Shown here piece by piece: positions 45,580 through 57,471 of a stretch of DNA of 64,000 bases. Position 1 is the stretch's first letter; each line of letters opens with the position of its first letter. The DNA is from Paralithodes platypus. Its lineage: Eukaryota > Arthropoda > Malacostraca > Decapoda > Lithodidae. Under the pieces are notes generated by a model. The model ran no database searches. It was not told the DNA's origin and saw nothing but the letters and a program-made list of their open reading frames with translations. The stretch is taken from positions 9,631,338 through 9,695,337 of the forward strand of contig CM064552.1 in assembly GCA_032716605.1 (NCBI GenBank). The letters run 5' to 3'. Both the position numbers and the translations under genes were made by a program.

Positions 45580-45905
45580 TGAGTGAGTGAGTGAGTGAGA
45601 GGTACCGTCTTTCTTTTATTTGACTAGCATAGCATATAGTACAATGTTTATATTGAGAGAGAGAGAGAGTGTGTGAGTGAGTGAGTGAGTGAGAGGTACC
45701 GTGTTTCTTTTATTTGACTAGCATAGCATATAGTACAATGTTTATATTGAGAGAGAGAGAGAGTGTGTGAGTGAGTGAGTGAGTGAGTGAGTGAGTGAGT
45801 GAGTGAGAGGTACCGCCTTTCTTTTATTTGACTAGCATACCATATAGTACAATGTTTATATTGAGAGAGAGAGAGAGTGTGTGAGTGAGTGAGTGAGTGA
45901 GAGAG
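45488..45905. repeat. About 100-bp tandem repeat with embedded GA and GTGA runs
   Basis: The block GAGGTACCGTCTTTCTTTTA ... ATTTGACTAGCATAGC ... AATGTTTATATTGA occurs four times (45491, 45599, 45694, 45807), each followed by variable (GA)n and (GTGA)n. Confidence 0.92.
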
Positions 45906-46164
45906 ATATTGTGGTGAGACGTGAGACATATGAGTAAAGGAATCGTAAAGAGAGATAGGCTTAGAAATATAGAGTGCAAAGAAGGGAGAGCAAAGATGAA
46001 GCCAAAAGGAGAAAGAAAAAAGTTCATATAAACAAAAATATTTAAAAAACCGGAAAGGAAAGAAGTAGAGTAAAACAAAGGAAAATTGAAAGAGGATTAG
46101 TGAAAAAAGAACTTAACCGGATATTTATTTATGTATTTATTCATATATTATTTATTTAGGTTTG

Positions 46165-46250
46165 CTGTGTAGACCTCCATCAAGCTTAAAACATACATCG
46201 AAGACCCCACTTCGAGATAAATTTGTGCATTTTTCGGTAGAACAATGAAA
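46165..46250 (-). mobile_element. Family A fragment
   Basis: GACCTCCATCAAGCTTAAAA, AAATTTGTGCATTTTTCGG and TAGAACAATG. The rest is missing. Confidence 0.6.
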
Positions 46251-46322
46251 AACGAGACGATAGCAATATATTACAGAGATATCAGTAAGGAGAGACATGA
46301 CAAGAACTGTAGTTTTTTTTTT

Positions 46323-46705
46323 TTAAAGGGAGATGGGTCGCTTTTCTAGACCCCCTTCTCCCTCATGTTTAGCCCCATTAGTTTTCAGATTTTATAATGA
46401 TTGCCCCATTAGTTTGTTTTCGATTTTAAGACCCTTCGCTCTATTTCTTTGTCAATATTAAGACCTTCCGTGCTACTTAGGTGTCGATTTTCTTCCTGTA
46501 ATTTAGGAAGAATCGGCCTTCGGCCGAGAAATTTTTCCACTGAAAAATGTACAAATTTATCTAACAGGGGGATTTAATGGAGATTTTTGTTTTAAGTTTG
46601 ATGGAGGTCTGGGGAGGGAAGAAAAATTATATATATATATGTATACCGTATATATTATATATATGCATGCAATAATCGACCAAAAAATATACCCTTCCCC
46701 CTTAA
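46323..46705 (+). mobile_element. Family A MITE, core deleted, compensated hairpin
   Basis: TTAA both ends. TTTTCTTCCTGTAATTTAGG shows precise loss of the GGCGAGCGATAGCGAGC core. The GC hairpin at 46513-46527 is TCGGCCTTCGGCCGA: the outer C-G pair has become T-A. The right arm has gained an AT run. Confidence 0.9.
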
Positions 46706-46767
46706 GTTGGCTAGATTTTAAAGTATCTCCATCTATATGACTCGGCTATTAAAGCGTTTGTATAACC

Positions 46768-46905
46768 AAATAATGTTGTTAATTGTGGGACCGTGGCAAT
46801 GATGTGACGCAGAGAGATACCAGCCGCTTATATTTCCATTAATTAGCGAGAAATCAGGTGCTATCGAAGTATATTTATCGTTTACTAAAAAATAAAAAGG
46901 AACTA
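46768..46905 (-). mobile_element. Family F MITE, partial, unoccupied site
   Basis: GATGTGACGCAGAGAGATAC, TTTCCATTAATTAGCGAG, AAATCAGGTGCT and TTTATCGTTTAC match the interrupted copy at 21515-22058. Here the site is a single TTAA at 46839-46842. Confidence 0.6.
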
Positions 46906-47460
46906 TAGAGAGAAGGATTGTAGTTAGTGGAATAAGATTACACGAAGCAAGGGGAGGAGGATCCATAGGTCAGAATAGGAGATGGGGAAGAGAGGGAAGA
47001 ATGGTAGGGCATACAGTACCGCACATAATTGGTCTGCAGATTGTGATATTTGGTTATCAGAGTGCAGTTGGGAGTATGTACAGGCTAAGATTAATATGCA
47101 GTATTCGAGAATGCATAACATATCGTACTTGTGCATAAACCTTTAACTGTCTTGATAGCGCAATGCTTAGTGTGCGGAATTTCGGTGTGAGTATCCTCGG
47201 TTGAGTCCTTGGAGTACCAGATGTATTCATTGCTTTCGTAGAATTCATTAGTTAGGTATATTTGTAAATTCATTGGTGGGTTAGTGAAAACAAATATGAA
47301 TTGTTTTGTTTTGTTTAACTTTGACCAGCATAACATGTATCATAATGTTACAATTAAAAACAAACAAAAAACAGTTCAAATTGAAGAGAATTGGTAATCA
47401 ATATGACCGAAGAATGACATAGAGAGAAGAGGTACCGGACATAGACTAGTAGAGAGAGAG
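46906..47460. other. No gene seen
   Basis: Unassigned, AT-rich. No repeats recognised. Confidence 0.5.
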
Positions 47461-47675
47461 AGAGAGAGCGTGTGTGCGCGCGCACACACACACAAATCAC
47501 GCCCGGATGTCACCTCTCACCCACCCCGGATGTGGATTGATAAGGAAACGAAAATATTGCGTGTGTGTGTGAAATTAAAAGATAAATATAATATGATGGG
47601 AGTGTGTGTGTCTGTGTGTGTGTGTGTGTGGGGTGGGGGGGGGGGGGGGGGGTGGGGGGTGGGGGGGGGGGGGGT
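47461..47675. repeat. GT, GC and long G-run low-complexity tracts
   Basis: GA/CG/CA tract at 47452-47494, then GT at 47602-47630 and an almost pure G tract at 47631-47674, a possible quadruplex-forming site and sequencing hazard. Confidence 0.9.
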
Positions 47676-48184
47676 TAATTGACGTACAAATTATGGATAA
47701 TAATGCGGTACATATCCACCTTATTTGTCTGAACTCTCCTACCCATATCTTCCCCATTCAACTATATCCATCTTTTCTTCGCTATCCCACTCTACCCATT
47801 CCTCTCCTATCCCTTCTCTTCACCATTTTCGCCCCCCCCCTCCCCCTCCTACTATCCTTCCCTCGACCATCCCTTCCTCCGTTATCCTCATCCTTCCACA
47901 CCCTATCTATTCTCCCTTTCCTATGTTCTCTTTTCCTTCGCTTCCTCACCCTACCCATTCCATCCCAATCCTTTCCCAACTCCACCCATCCTTCCCCTCC
48001 CCACCTACCCCTTACTACTTCCCCCTGCCCTACATAATATCCCCCCCTCCCACCCTATCCTACCCTCCTCCTCCAATTCCTCTTCCTCTTCCTATCTCTC
48101 CTTCTTCCTTCTCCTCCTCTTCCTATCTCTCCTTCTTCCTTCTCTTCTTCTTCTTCTTCTTCTTCTTCTTCTTCTTCTTTGTCT
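47676..48184. repeat. Pyrimidine-rich sequence ending in (CTT)n
   Basis: From 47740 the plus strand is dominated by C and T with CCATC/CCTTCC motifs, ending in (CTT)n at 48134-48180. The long open frames are compositional. Confidence 0.8.
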
Positions 48185-48233
48185 TCTTCTTCTTGCTTTA
48201 TTATCCTTTTCTCTACCTAGTAGTCAGTAACCT
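48185..48233 (+). mobile_element. LINE family 2 3' UTR fragment at gap edge
   Basis: TATCCTTTTCTCTACCTAGT followed by AGTCAGTAACC matches the complement of 20836-20866. Cut by the assembly gap. Confidence 0.5.
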
Positions 48234-48333
48234 NNNNNNNNNNNNNNNNNNNNNNNNNNNNNNNNNNNNNNNNNNNNNNNNNNNNNNNNNNNNNNNNNNN
48301 NNNNNNNNNNNNNNNNNNNNNNNNNNNNNNNNN
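48234..48333. other. Assembly gap, 100 N
   Basis: Exactly 100 N, a conventional placeholder, so the true distance is unknown. The two sides hold LINE pieces in opposite orientations. Confidence 1.
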
Positions 48334-51300
48334 GTCTTTGGATTTTTATTGCTCCCGCAAAAATGAAACTTCATCCGTTGCCTCTATTAAAGACCATTAT
48401 TTGTCTTGCCTTCTTAACAACTTGTTCTGAACATTGTTGGGCTCGGTTATTAGGTTACTCGATATTGTTACTCCCAGGATCGGTTTTCTCTGTTACATTC
48501 TTAGGAGCTGAGTGCCATTTCATTAAATAGTTTTTAGGTGCTTTCTCATTTTGGTATATATCCGATATGTTAGTACTTTACATTTATCCGCAATTTGAAA
48601 CCCATTTGCCACCAATTTGAGGCCCAACATGAACAAATCTTATCTAGATTGTGTTGCTATATCGTTTCAAAACTGTGTTTCCTCTCTTGAGGAGTAAGCT
48701 ATTTTTGCAATTTTTTGTATCAGTCAGCAAAAATTTTGAGATGGTACAGGTGAGACCCCAATCTATGTTGTCTGATGTAAATTGAGAAAGAGACAATTGG
48801 TCATAGTTACCGATCCCTGGGGGTATTCCCCGCTACTTACATTGATCTCATTTAGATGCCTCCTCTTACCGTTCTTATGGGACGTACTCTTTGCTTTTCT
48901 GTCGCTGAGCCAATTTTCAATCACATTTTCAAACACACCATATTGTAATTCCATGCTCTTTTAGTTTTCTTAGCAGTAAACGTTGTGGCGGAACTTTGTG
49001 TCAAAGGCCTTTTTGAAAAATCCAAAGGTATATAATATCTACAGCTTTAATCCCATCGTAGAGGTTGAGGATATCATGTGGAAGAAGTCTAAGCAGGTTG
49101 GTGTTTAAACAGGAACAGTTTTTTACGGAAAGCCGGTGTGTTGAGTATTCTTTAAGTATGTTTTTTTCCTCTAAGTTATTACGAAGTCGTCTATTATGAC
49201 CGTGTTTCTAACATTTTACATACAACTGAGGTTAACGCTAATTGGTACGATAGTTTAATGGGTAGTATGGATATTTTGTCATGCACTTTCTTCTTTGAAT
49301 ATTAATCCCCGGTGTTCCATGGTTGGCTAGCTTACACTGATAAGGCATATTGTTTTTTCCCCCCAGGACTGCAAGGAATTTAATTAACCGCGGCAAAGGG
49401 AGGCGCGATAAGGCCTCCACGGAAGGCATTTCCTATAGGGAAAAAAAAAAAAAAAAACCAGCGGCCGGGGGAAAAAAATAGGGCCTCACGGACAGCTTTT
49501 TTAAGACCATAAAAATACACAGCCTTCCAGTAAAAATACAAAGGGCCTAATCAACAACAAAAAGAATTGGTCTCTCTAGGTGAGATACATTCCCCTCCAA
49601 GTAACTCATCATGTAAAATCTCACCGACGCCCCCCTTTTTTCCCCTTCCCCCCCCCCATTCCCAACCTTATTCCCCCTCTCCTCCCTCCTCAATTTATCC
49701 CACCCTATTTTTCCTCTTATATTATCATCATCTTTAGCGGTTATTTTTCCTCTCCCGGCGATAATGTTTACGCCCAAGTGGGCTTGCCGGAAAAAAAGAA
49801 GAAACAGATCGGTTATTTGTGGCAACTACCCAGACACCGGCCACCACCACCGACATTCCGCTCCGTCTCAGTTACCTCCAAGACAGCTTGAGGGAGGAGG
49901 AGGGTTTGCCTGTGGCTCTCTCTCGCATCGAGATTATGACCGGGTGGCCTAATACCAACTCTTCGTTTTTCACCACCCAAATGCTCTTTCCCACTTATTT
50001 TAGCACTCTTGATAGGTCTATTTCTATATTACATTAATTAGATGTAAAATCAAAGCATACCGAAAAACAAATTATATTATTTTAATGCTCTATATTGTAA
50101 TTCCAATATTCCAACCCGAACTTTCCTCTCGTCATATGAATCTATTCACCGGCTGGCCTAGCAAAAGAAATTGAAATGCACAAATACACTACCCTAGCCC
50201 CCTAGGTCCTATTTAGCGATTGTCCGGTGTTAAAGTTAGTAGCCAATTGTCAGTGTGGTTTGGAGTAGCCTGTCATCCTTAGATTCCTTCTAGGACTTAG
50301 TGCGAAAATTTGGTATCCAGGCGTCCAGGAGTTTTTATTTCTCACCCTGTCAGTTTAGCTGTCCTAAAAAACCAATTTCAATCACTTCGACGCGGAGTTC
50401 TGCCATTTTTTTAGCCTCTATCTACTGTAAATCGGTGATATTTCGCCTTCTATAGAACCATACGGAATGATCAATCTGAATCACGGCGATCGGTGGTTTG
50501 TTAGGGATATCACTGAGGGTGTCTAGTCCGTAATGTAAAAAAAACCTGTATGCAAAGAAGGTATTGAGGACCGGGCCATGGATCATTTGTTACTTCGTCT
50601 TTGGGGTATTCTACCATTTCATTCATCGAACTAAACGAGATCCAACAGTTGAAGTAAGTAACTACTTTTTTCTTTCTGATAATTTATAAACTATAGGAAA
50701 TTATTTCGGGTTTGTTTTACTTTGGGGGGATTCGCAAACATGTAACCTCCAGGGTCTTTTTACTTTGCTTAATTAACTTTTTTTGGCTTTTCTCTTTGCG
50801 TCGTAGTTGAGCTCTAACAAAATTTCACCCGTTCTTCGTGCATATTTTGTAAGGATTTTTTTCTTAAGCGATCATTAGCCAAAACCTTTTTAGCAAGCAG
50901 ACAAGTTTTGGAAATATCTTTATTCCATTCCTTACACATTTGGGACTTATTATTAAGGCCTGGTGACGCTCGTATTATTTTCGATGGTATGTAGTCCTGT
51001 GCAATGCTTGTTAGGTTAAGTGGTTTCGAATAATTACCCAAAGATGTATTTTATGTCGGTTATTGTTAATTAAAAAAAGGGCTCCAGTCAGTTTTCTTAT
51101 GAAACATAGCCTCTAAGGTTTATAAAATGGTTTGTGCTTTCTTGAAACTTAGGGACCACTCTCTTTTTCCGTATTGCTACTATTTGGTTCGTACTAGTAA
51201 ACTTTAAAGTGTGAAGTTATGGTGGTACGATGTGGTTCGCTGTTACTGGAATTCATAAACCAAAAACATTCAAAAGTTCTCTATTAAATTCTATCTTTTG

Positions 51301-51780
51301 TTGCAAGTACAAGGCTCCAAGGAACAATTATTTATACCCACGGGTCGGCGATCCTCAGAACAACAAAATCTGATAGAGTGAAACTCTCTTGACAAGTTCA
51401 CATACAACGTTCATGTCCGGAAAGTGAGGTGTGAAGTAAGAGTATTTCGCCCCACTTGGGTCACCGGTAAAATTAAAAGTCGCCAACCACTAATACAGTA
51501 TCTTGTGATGTCTAGCTTACATCTGCAATTTGTTCATAAATTTATCGGTCAGTTTGCACTGATTGAGCTGGAGGTTTGTATATTAATGCAAGTATTATTT
51601 TTGTACCTTTATTATTCTTTATCAGCACAAAAGATGTGTCGACGTTCACAATTTGAGGTTTTGACAAGAGGGTAGGGTTAAGACTTTCTTTGATATTTAT
51701 AATAAAACGACACTTCCATTTTTATTTATTCGGATTTTCTCAAACATTACATAACCGGGAAGTGAATACTCTGCTAAAAA
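48334..51780 (-). pseudogene. Long non-LTR retrotransposon, frameshifted, 3' cut by gap
   Basis: Read on the minus strand: an APE-type endonuclease part with VLVVGDFNF split by one indel (about 51500-51440) and LVLATKD (near 51310-51290); a linker with PSKIIRASPGLNNKS and NKDISKTCLLAKKVLANDRL (50990-50860) and LRRKEK (50800); RT with CKLAN (49350), CKMLE (49215), NTNLLRLL, a VDIIYL...FQKAFD motif A (49050-49000), ENWLSDRK (48925-48900), YPQGSV motif B (48826-48809), ISKF near motif C (48730) and QCSEQVVKKA (48430-48405). A missing 3' end would follow in the gap. Indels occur every 30-100 bp. 49550-50040 does not fit and may be a later insertion. It resembles CR1/L2/Rex-type LINEs. Confidence 0.8.
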
Positions 51781-51817
51781 GTCTCTATCTTCTGTATTGA
51801 GCCAAGATTCTGTTATT

Positions 51818-51843
51818 CTGTGTGTGTGTGTGTGTGGGTGGGT

Positions 51844-51906
<63 letters not shown>

Positions 51907-51944
51907 GTGTGTGTGTGGGTGGGTGGGTGGGTGTGTGTGGGTGA
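51818..51944. repeat. (GT)n with GGGT interruptions
   Basis: Two GT blocks flanked by GGGT-rich units, about 125 bp. Confidence 0.97.
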
Positions 51945-51949
51945 TGTTT

Positions 51950-52059
51950 AATGGGGTTCATTAGTTTGGAAGAGGAATAGACATAAGAACATAGGGAGGA
52001 AACTATCAAAAAATAAATATATGAAATAATCAACACCAAAATAAACCCTTCCCCCTTAA
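51950..52059 (+). mobile_element. Family A right-end fragment
   Basis: TTAATGGGGTTCATTAGTTTGG at the left recalls a 31-bp box; AGGGAGGAAACTATC and CCCTTCCCCCTTAA form the right end as in 46323-46705. Confidence 0.6.
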
Positions 52060-52382
52060 GGCTTGGAACTATTACCGGTACTCGCATACTGTACACCTCC
52101 AGTCATTCTTTCTTTCCGATCACGCAACCTCTTCTCTCTTCCACACCACTTACTGTACTATAGAAACTGTATTACTCTCACTTCGTTCACAAGTCACTTC
52201 GCCCACTGCCATTTACCCAGTAGTGAACATAAAATCGCTCTTATCAATAACCTACACCTAACCTAATGAAATCGAAGAGTGGGAGAAGCAACCGGTTTCT
52301 GAAAATGTTTGCTCATTGACTTTCTTTATCTCTTTACCTTTTCAGTGAAGCAAAAATTAGTATGGGTTAATGTCAAGTTAGG
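52060..52382. other. No gene seen
   Basis: Unassigned; two CCTAA-like words near 52256 are too short to call telomeric. Confidence 0.5.
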
Positions 52383-52769
52383 CTAGGATTACTGTGATCT
52401 TCTGGTAACATACTAGTAACCCTAGTAAAGTTGGGTAATACATGCCCTAGGATTACTGTGATCTATGGTAGCATACAAGTATCCCTAGTAAAGTTGGGTA
52501 ATACATGCCCTAGGATTACTGTGATCTTCTGGTAACATACAAGTAACCCTAGTAAAGTTGGGTAATACATGCCCTAGGATTACTGTGATCTTCTGGTAAC
52601 ATACAAGTAACCCTAGTAAAGTTGGGTAATACATGCCCTAGGATTACTGTGATATTCTGGTAACATACAAGTAACCCTAGTAAAGTTGGGTAATACATGC
52701 CCTAGGATTACTGTGATATTCTGGTAACATACAAGTAACCCTAGTAAAGTTGGGTAATACATGCCCTAG
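52383..52769. repeat. 64-bp minisatellite, six copies
   Basis: Units start TAGGATTACTGTGATCTTCT and end TTGGGTAATACATGCCC. Starts at 52384, 52448, 52511, 52575, 52639 and 52703. Confidence 0.97.
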
Positions 52770-52982
52770 CCCCCCTGGTGATGTCCCTGGTTCCCGCCTG
52801 AGCCATAAGGGACGTGACACCTCCACAATAGGCAGGAAATGAGGCGTGAATGTGGAGTGAAGTGTGAGCTGGTGGTGCTGGGAGACTACCAAGGGTCATC
52901 TGAGGGCCTGGCCGCTTACACTTAATTCTCTCTCATACACCTAATGCATTACTACATATATACTGTATATGTATGTATGTAC

Positions 52983-52992
<10 letters not shown>

Positions 52993-53051
<59 letters not shown>
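52993..53051. repeat. (AT)n microsatellite
   Basis: GTAT units lead into about 55 bp of AT. Confidence 0.97.
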
Positions 53052-53052
<1 letters not shown>

Positions 53053-53278
53053 CCCAGTGTACACTCGCGAGCAATTATGGTTACGCATTCAATTTAACCA
53101 GTACTGAACCAAACCTGGTCAATACACTTCTGTACTATATCCCAGATGCTTCAGAACTTGTCTTTAGAGGTCAAAGAGTTCGATGGGTATAACCTTGTTT
53201 GTGGTCACGACTGTACCTCCTGCCCCACTACCGGACTGTAACCTTGGCATATACCGGTATCTGGAACATTGGCCCACC

Positions 53279-53483
53279 AGACCCCTTCAGGCTACGCTGA
53301 CGCATTTTGGAATTGTATTCTGGTTAGGATTACATGATTCTGTGCAGTTTAGGATGAATCTCTAGGAATCAAAAGGGTAAAAACTCTCCTAATCAACTAC
53401 CTTACTTACAAAATATCTTCCTAAACTGAAAAAAGGTCGTCTAATGATAGCCATAATATAAGGAAGAAATGCTGAAAGGGTGA
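53279..53483. mobile_element. Family P MITE, eroded ends
   Basis: GACCCCTTCAGGCTACGCTG at the left and TGCTGAAAGGGTGACA at the right. Inner GGTTAGGATTACATGATTCT and AGGTCGTCTAATGATAGCC are inverted counterparts. Confidence 0.65.
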
Positions 53484-53689
53484 CATGGAAAATACTGGCT
53501 TAGCTTGGGATCAATTCTGCTTCTCAATGTCTAGTACACATAAAGAAAACCTGTATTTTAGTCCTTTCCGTATACTATGGCATATTGAAACAAGAAAAAC
53601 AAATCTGGTTATTGTTAAACGATTTGAATAACCGTAGAGAGGATCTGGGAGAACTAAAGAGGTAATTGAGATATATATTATTCAATTGA

Positions 53690-53784
53690 AAAAATAAATA
53701 AAATAAAAATAATAATAATAATAATAATGATGAAATAGAGGAAAAAAAAAAAAAAATGGACAAGTGGGGATTGGGCCTGAGCAT

Positions 53785-53816
<32 letters not shown>
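53690..53816. repeat. A/AAT-rich tract and (GATA)n
   Basis: AAT repeats (53703-53732), a poly-A run, and GATA units at 53786-53816. Confidence 0.93.
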
Positions 53817-53825
53817 CTTGATTGG

Positions 53826-53909
53826 TGGAGGTCCTAGATAAACTGTATATAATCGTCTATTGACAATCAGAATATAATATAAACGGACCGTGTATTCTGA
53901 AGGGGTTAA
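53826..53909. mobile_element. Family P MITE, right half
   Basis: GGAGGTCCTAGATAAACTGT, AATCGTCTATTGACAATCAG and TCTGAAGGGGTTAA at the right edge. The left half was replaced by the GATA tract. Confidence 0.65.
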
Positions 53910-54017
53910 TTTACTCTTTGGATCCCATGGAATAATAATTTCAGGCTGACAAACGAGATTCTTCATATCCAGTCTCCAAATTTAGTCCCTTGTTTTTACC
54001 CATTATTATTAATAACA

Positions 54018-54328
54018 CAAAGTTAAAGTTGTGCTCCACAGTTCCCATTATGCCCCTGGAAGTTAAAGTTGTGCTCCACAGTTCCCATTATGCCCTTCAA
54101 AGTAATTTATGCTCCACAGTTCCCATTATGCCCTTCAAAGTAATTTATGCTCCACAGTTCCCATTATGCCCCTGGAAGTTAAAGTTGTGCTCCACAGTTC
54201 CCATTATGCCCCTGGAAGTTAAAGTTGTGCTCCACAGTTCCCATTATGCCCCTGGAAGTGAAGCACGATGATGTAGTTGTGCTCCACAGTTCCCATTATG
54301 CCCCTGGAAGTGAAGCACGATGATGTAG
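54018..54328. repeat. 38-51-bp minisatellite, seven copies
   Basis: Core GCTCCACAGTTCCCATTATG followed by CCCCTGGAAGTTAAAGTT or shorter variants. The last two units carry a GAAGCACGATGATGTAG insert. Confidence 0.95.
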
Positions 54329-54892
54329 TTTTAATGATATTCTTGTTACCATTAGACCATTTTCTTTAGCGAATAATCAACTTATAGGACTCAAAGGGGT
54401 ACATACGATCTCGGTAAACCCTCTGAATGGCCTAGGTCCATTTAAGGGGGGTGACCTGTTTTTCTTCAGTCCTTTTCTATCTTTCTCTGGCTTGTATCCA
54501 TTTGGCCCCATTCAGCCTACTATTTTAAGACGTTTATCCCCATTCAGGTGTCAATTTTTTACTGATGAGCGGTAGCGAGCCAGCATATTTTTTATTTTTG
54601 TTTGACAGCAGGCTAAATTTGTAAATTTTTCGATAGAAAAATGTCTCCGGTGAAACCGGATTTCTTCATATAATGCTGGCTCGCTATCGCTCGCCCGGAA
54701 GAAAACGACACCTAGATGGGGATAAAAGTCTTAAAATAGTTGGCTGAATGGGGCCGAATGGATACAAGCCAGAGAAAGAGAGAAAAGTACAGAAATAACC
54801 AAAAGCAGGTCACCCCCCTTAACACTGTATAAAATCGTCGAATTTTAGCCAGAATCAAAGGTAAAAAGGCGTCCTCTTGCTGAAGGGGTTAA
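54329..54892. mobile_element. Family P MITE split by a family B insertion
   Basis: Left part 54329-54445 has GTTACCATTAGACCATTTTC and GGCCTAGGTCCAT. Right part 54819-54892 has CACTGTATAAAATCGTCGAA, TTTTAGCCAGAATC and CTGAAGGGGTTAA. Joined across one TTAA, they align with the uninterrupted P copy at 12922-13134. Confidence 0.75.
54442..54822 (-). mobile_element. Family B MITE nested in family P, compensated hairpin
   Basis: 381 bp with TTAA at both edges. The GC hairpin at 54646-54660 is TCCGGTGAAACCGGA: the innermost pair changed from C-G to T-A with both partners altered. Confidence 0.93.
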
Positions 54893-55719
54893 ATGGCCAG
54901 AACAATGCAACTTTTGGCACATTTCCTTGTATTCCCTTTCACAATTATCTCAGTCTTGAAGCAACATTCCACCGGTTTGCCGCCCTCCGATCGCTCCTTC
55001 CATCACCTCCATGTCTGTCGGTCAACAAGGCAAAAGATCTAACGAGCCGATCAGTGACGCGGATAATGTGTGGGAGTTTTTGTATCCTTGTCTCCGTGGA
55101 CCTTTGTGACGGACATATGGACCGCGGATTGACGGGGGCACGGGCATTGACGGACTGATGGACCGCTGATTGACGGGGGCACGGGCATTGTCACGGAGGT
55201 TGGCCATGGGAAAGGTGACGGTAAAGCGCAGTCACGATTAAAAATAGTCCTACTTTAACGATTTCAACTTTACTGTCCTCCCTTGATATTTTGAAAAAAA
55301 ATAAAAATAAATAAATAAAAATAAAATGAAACTGAACAAAGCTTATTACTAGGTAGGTAACCATACATGTAATTTACACAAGCCCATGTGCGTATCTTTG
55401 TTCCGGTACTCTAAATCCCAGCTGTCTATGTACTAGAATATCACCTTTATTTTATCTGTCAATGTATCTATATTATATGTACGTCTGGTTGTTTGCAGGT
55501 ATATGCACAGTATATGTATAATGAAATGTTCCTTTACTGTTTATCGAAATATCAAATGTACTGATATTCTTAAAGTATCTCTCAGAATCCTCTCATGGAA
55601 AGTAACTCCAATGGTTTTCGCCCCGAGGATTTATTGACCGAAGAAAATAGGGCCTTTCAACGGAGGTTACACGGTGACTGGGAACATGAGAATAGGTTGG
55701 GGTTTTAGGGGCGGGAGTT

Positions 55720-55721
<2 letters not shown>
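54893..55721. other. No gene seen; short direct repeat
   Basis: A near-perfect duplicate containing TGATTGACGGGGGCACGGGC / ATTG occurs at about 55127 and 55167. The rest is unassigned. Confidence 0.5.
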
Positions 55722-55788
<67 letters not shown>

Positions 55789-55828
55789 GAGAAGAGAGGA
55801 GAGGAGAGGAGAGAGAGAGAGAGAGAGC
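55722..55828. repeat. (GA)n microsatellite with GGA variants
   Basis: GA run of about 60 bp, GAGGAGA units, then GA again. Confidence 0.97.
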
Positions 55829-56455
55829 ATATAGCGAAATGTGCAATGAATTTGTAAAAAAAGGAAAAATGTACTTGCTACATTCCTAAAAAATAAAATA
55901 ATGTGAGAATAGGTATTTTTTAACACCTTAAGAAGTAATAAGTAAAATTAGGGTTAACATGTATACCAATTTGAATACATTAGACCATATAGGATGGTAA
56001 GGGTGGCATAATAACACAGGTTTGGGCTGGAGCCATATTCTGTAAGTATTCTTTATAATTGATCACTATATGTGATCAATTATATAAGGTGGATCATAAC
56101 TAGCTATCTATCTATCTATCTATTATCTATCTATTTATCTATCAACTGATGCATAGTGAATATCGAGGGAAAAGTTGACTTTAAATAACAAATACGTATT
56201 TACCGCCCCACAAAATGGACTCGGCCTGACAATAAAACAACTGCATAACTTAACTGTTAGTGATACAATAAGTACGTTATAATAGGGCACAGAGTGTCAT
56301 TTTCTCAGCCATGGGCAACATGGGCATATTTTGCTCATCGTAAGATCAGTACAGACAGTTTATTGAGACTAGATAACAAGATAACTTCGTAGACTAGATA
56401 ACAAGATAACTTCGTTCACAGTAAAATGTGACAATAACTTGCAGTGTGTGTCAGA
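55829..56455. other. No gene seen
   Basis: AT-rich; (ATCT)n at 56104-56143; TAGATAACAAGATAACTTCG repeated twice at 56370-56415. Confidence 0.5.
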
Positions 56456-56679
56456 GAGAGAGAGAGAGAGGGGTGGGGGTAGGGGGGATTGGGGTGAGGA
56501 CAGGGTGAATGATGGTGTGGTGTGGAAATGTTGTTTAATGGCTGTACCGTTGACTGACATTTCCCACCACCCTTGACCACCACCACTCCCCAACTACCAC
56601 CTCAGTTGCATGTGTGGTTATGTGTTCTAGAGACAAAGCTATGGTATTTTGAGAGATGGCTACTTATATTTGAACACAC

Positions 56680-57004
<325 letters not shown>

Positions 57005-57044
57005 ATCCCTGTAAAACAGATTAAGGCGACTATGGTATTATGCA

Positions 57045-57103
57045 ATGTGAGACTACTACCCCCTACTCGGAGCCTTGGGGCTGTTCGGCCAGGCAGCTTG
57101 GGG

Positions 57104-57138
<35 letters not shown>
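57045..57138 (+). mobile_element. SINE-like 3' end with (AAC)n tail, copy 2
   Basis: CTCGGAGCCTTGGGGCTGTT and CGGCCAGGCAGCTTGGGGAAC then (AAC)n. It matches the last part of 14131-14289 and is 5' truncated, as retroposons often are. Confidence 0.65.
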
Positions 57139-57425
57139 CTACCCCCTCGAGAACTGACCCCGAATATTTCCCCCATGTTTATGTATTTATATATTTATGT
57201 ATCCATGTTGTATTATACCGTCAATATCTGTCTGTATTTCCTTTCATTTGTTCCACTGTTTTCTTCCGTATTTCTTCCATGTTATATTATTTCCGGTTTT
57301 TTTTTCATCCATTTTCTTGACCTTTTTTTTTAGTTTTCCAATTTCCTTGCAGTTACAGTTATCTTGTTACTTTCTGTCCTACTAATTACCACCCATTGTT
57401 TAGGCTCCACTTGAGACATGCCTTC
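57139..57425. other. No gene seen; T-rich
   Basis: T-rich sequence without recognised features. Confidence 0.5.

Positions 57426-57471
<46 letters not shown>

Noticed and set aside
47725..48233. Long Pro/Ser/Phe-rich frame reaching into the gap
   Set aside because: Pyrimidine-rich low-complexity DNA; reading through N is meaningless.
52255..52264. Telomere-type repeat CCTAACCTAA
   Set aside because: Only two units; expected by chance.
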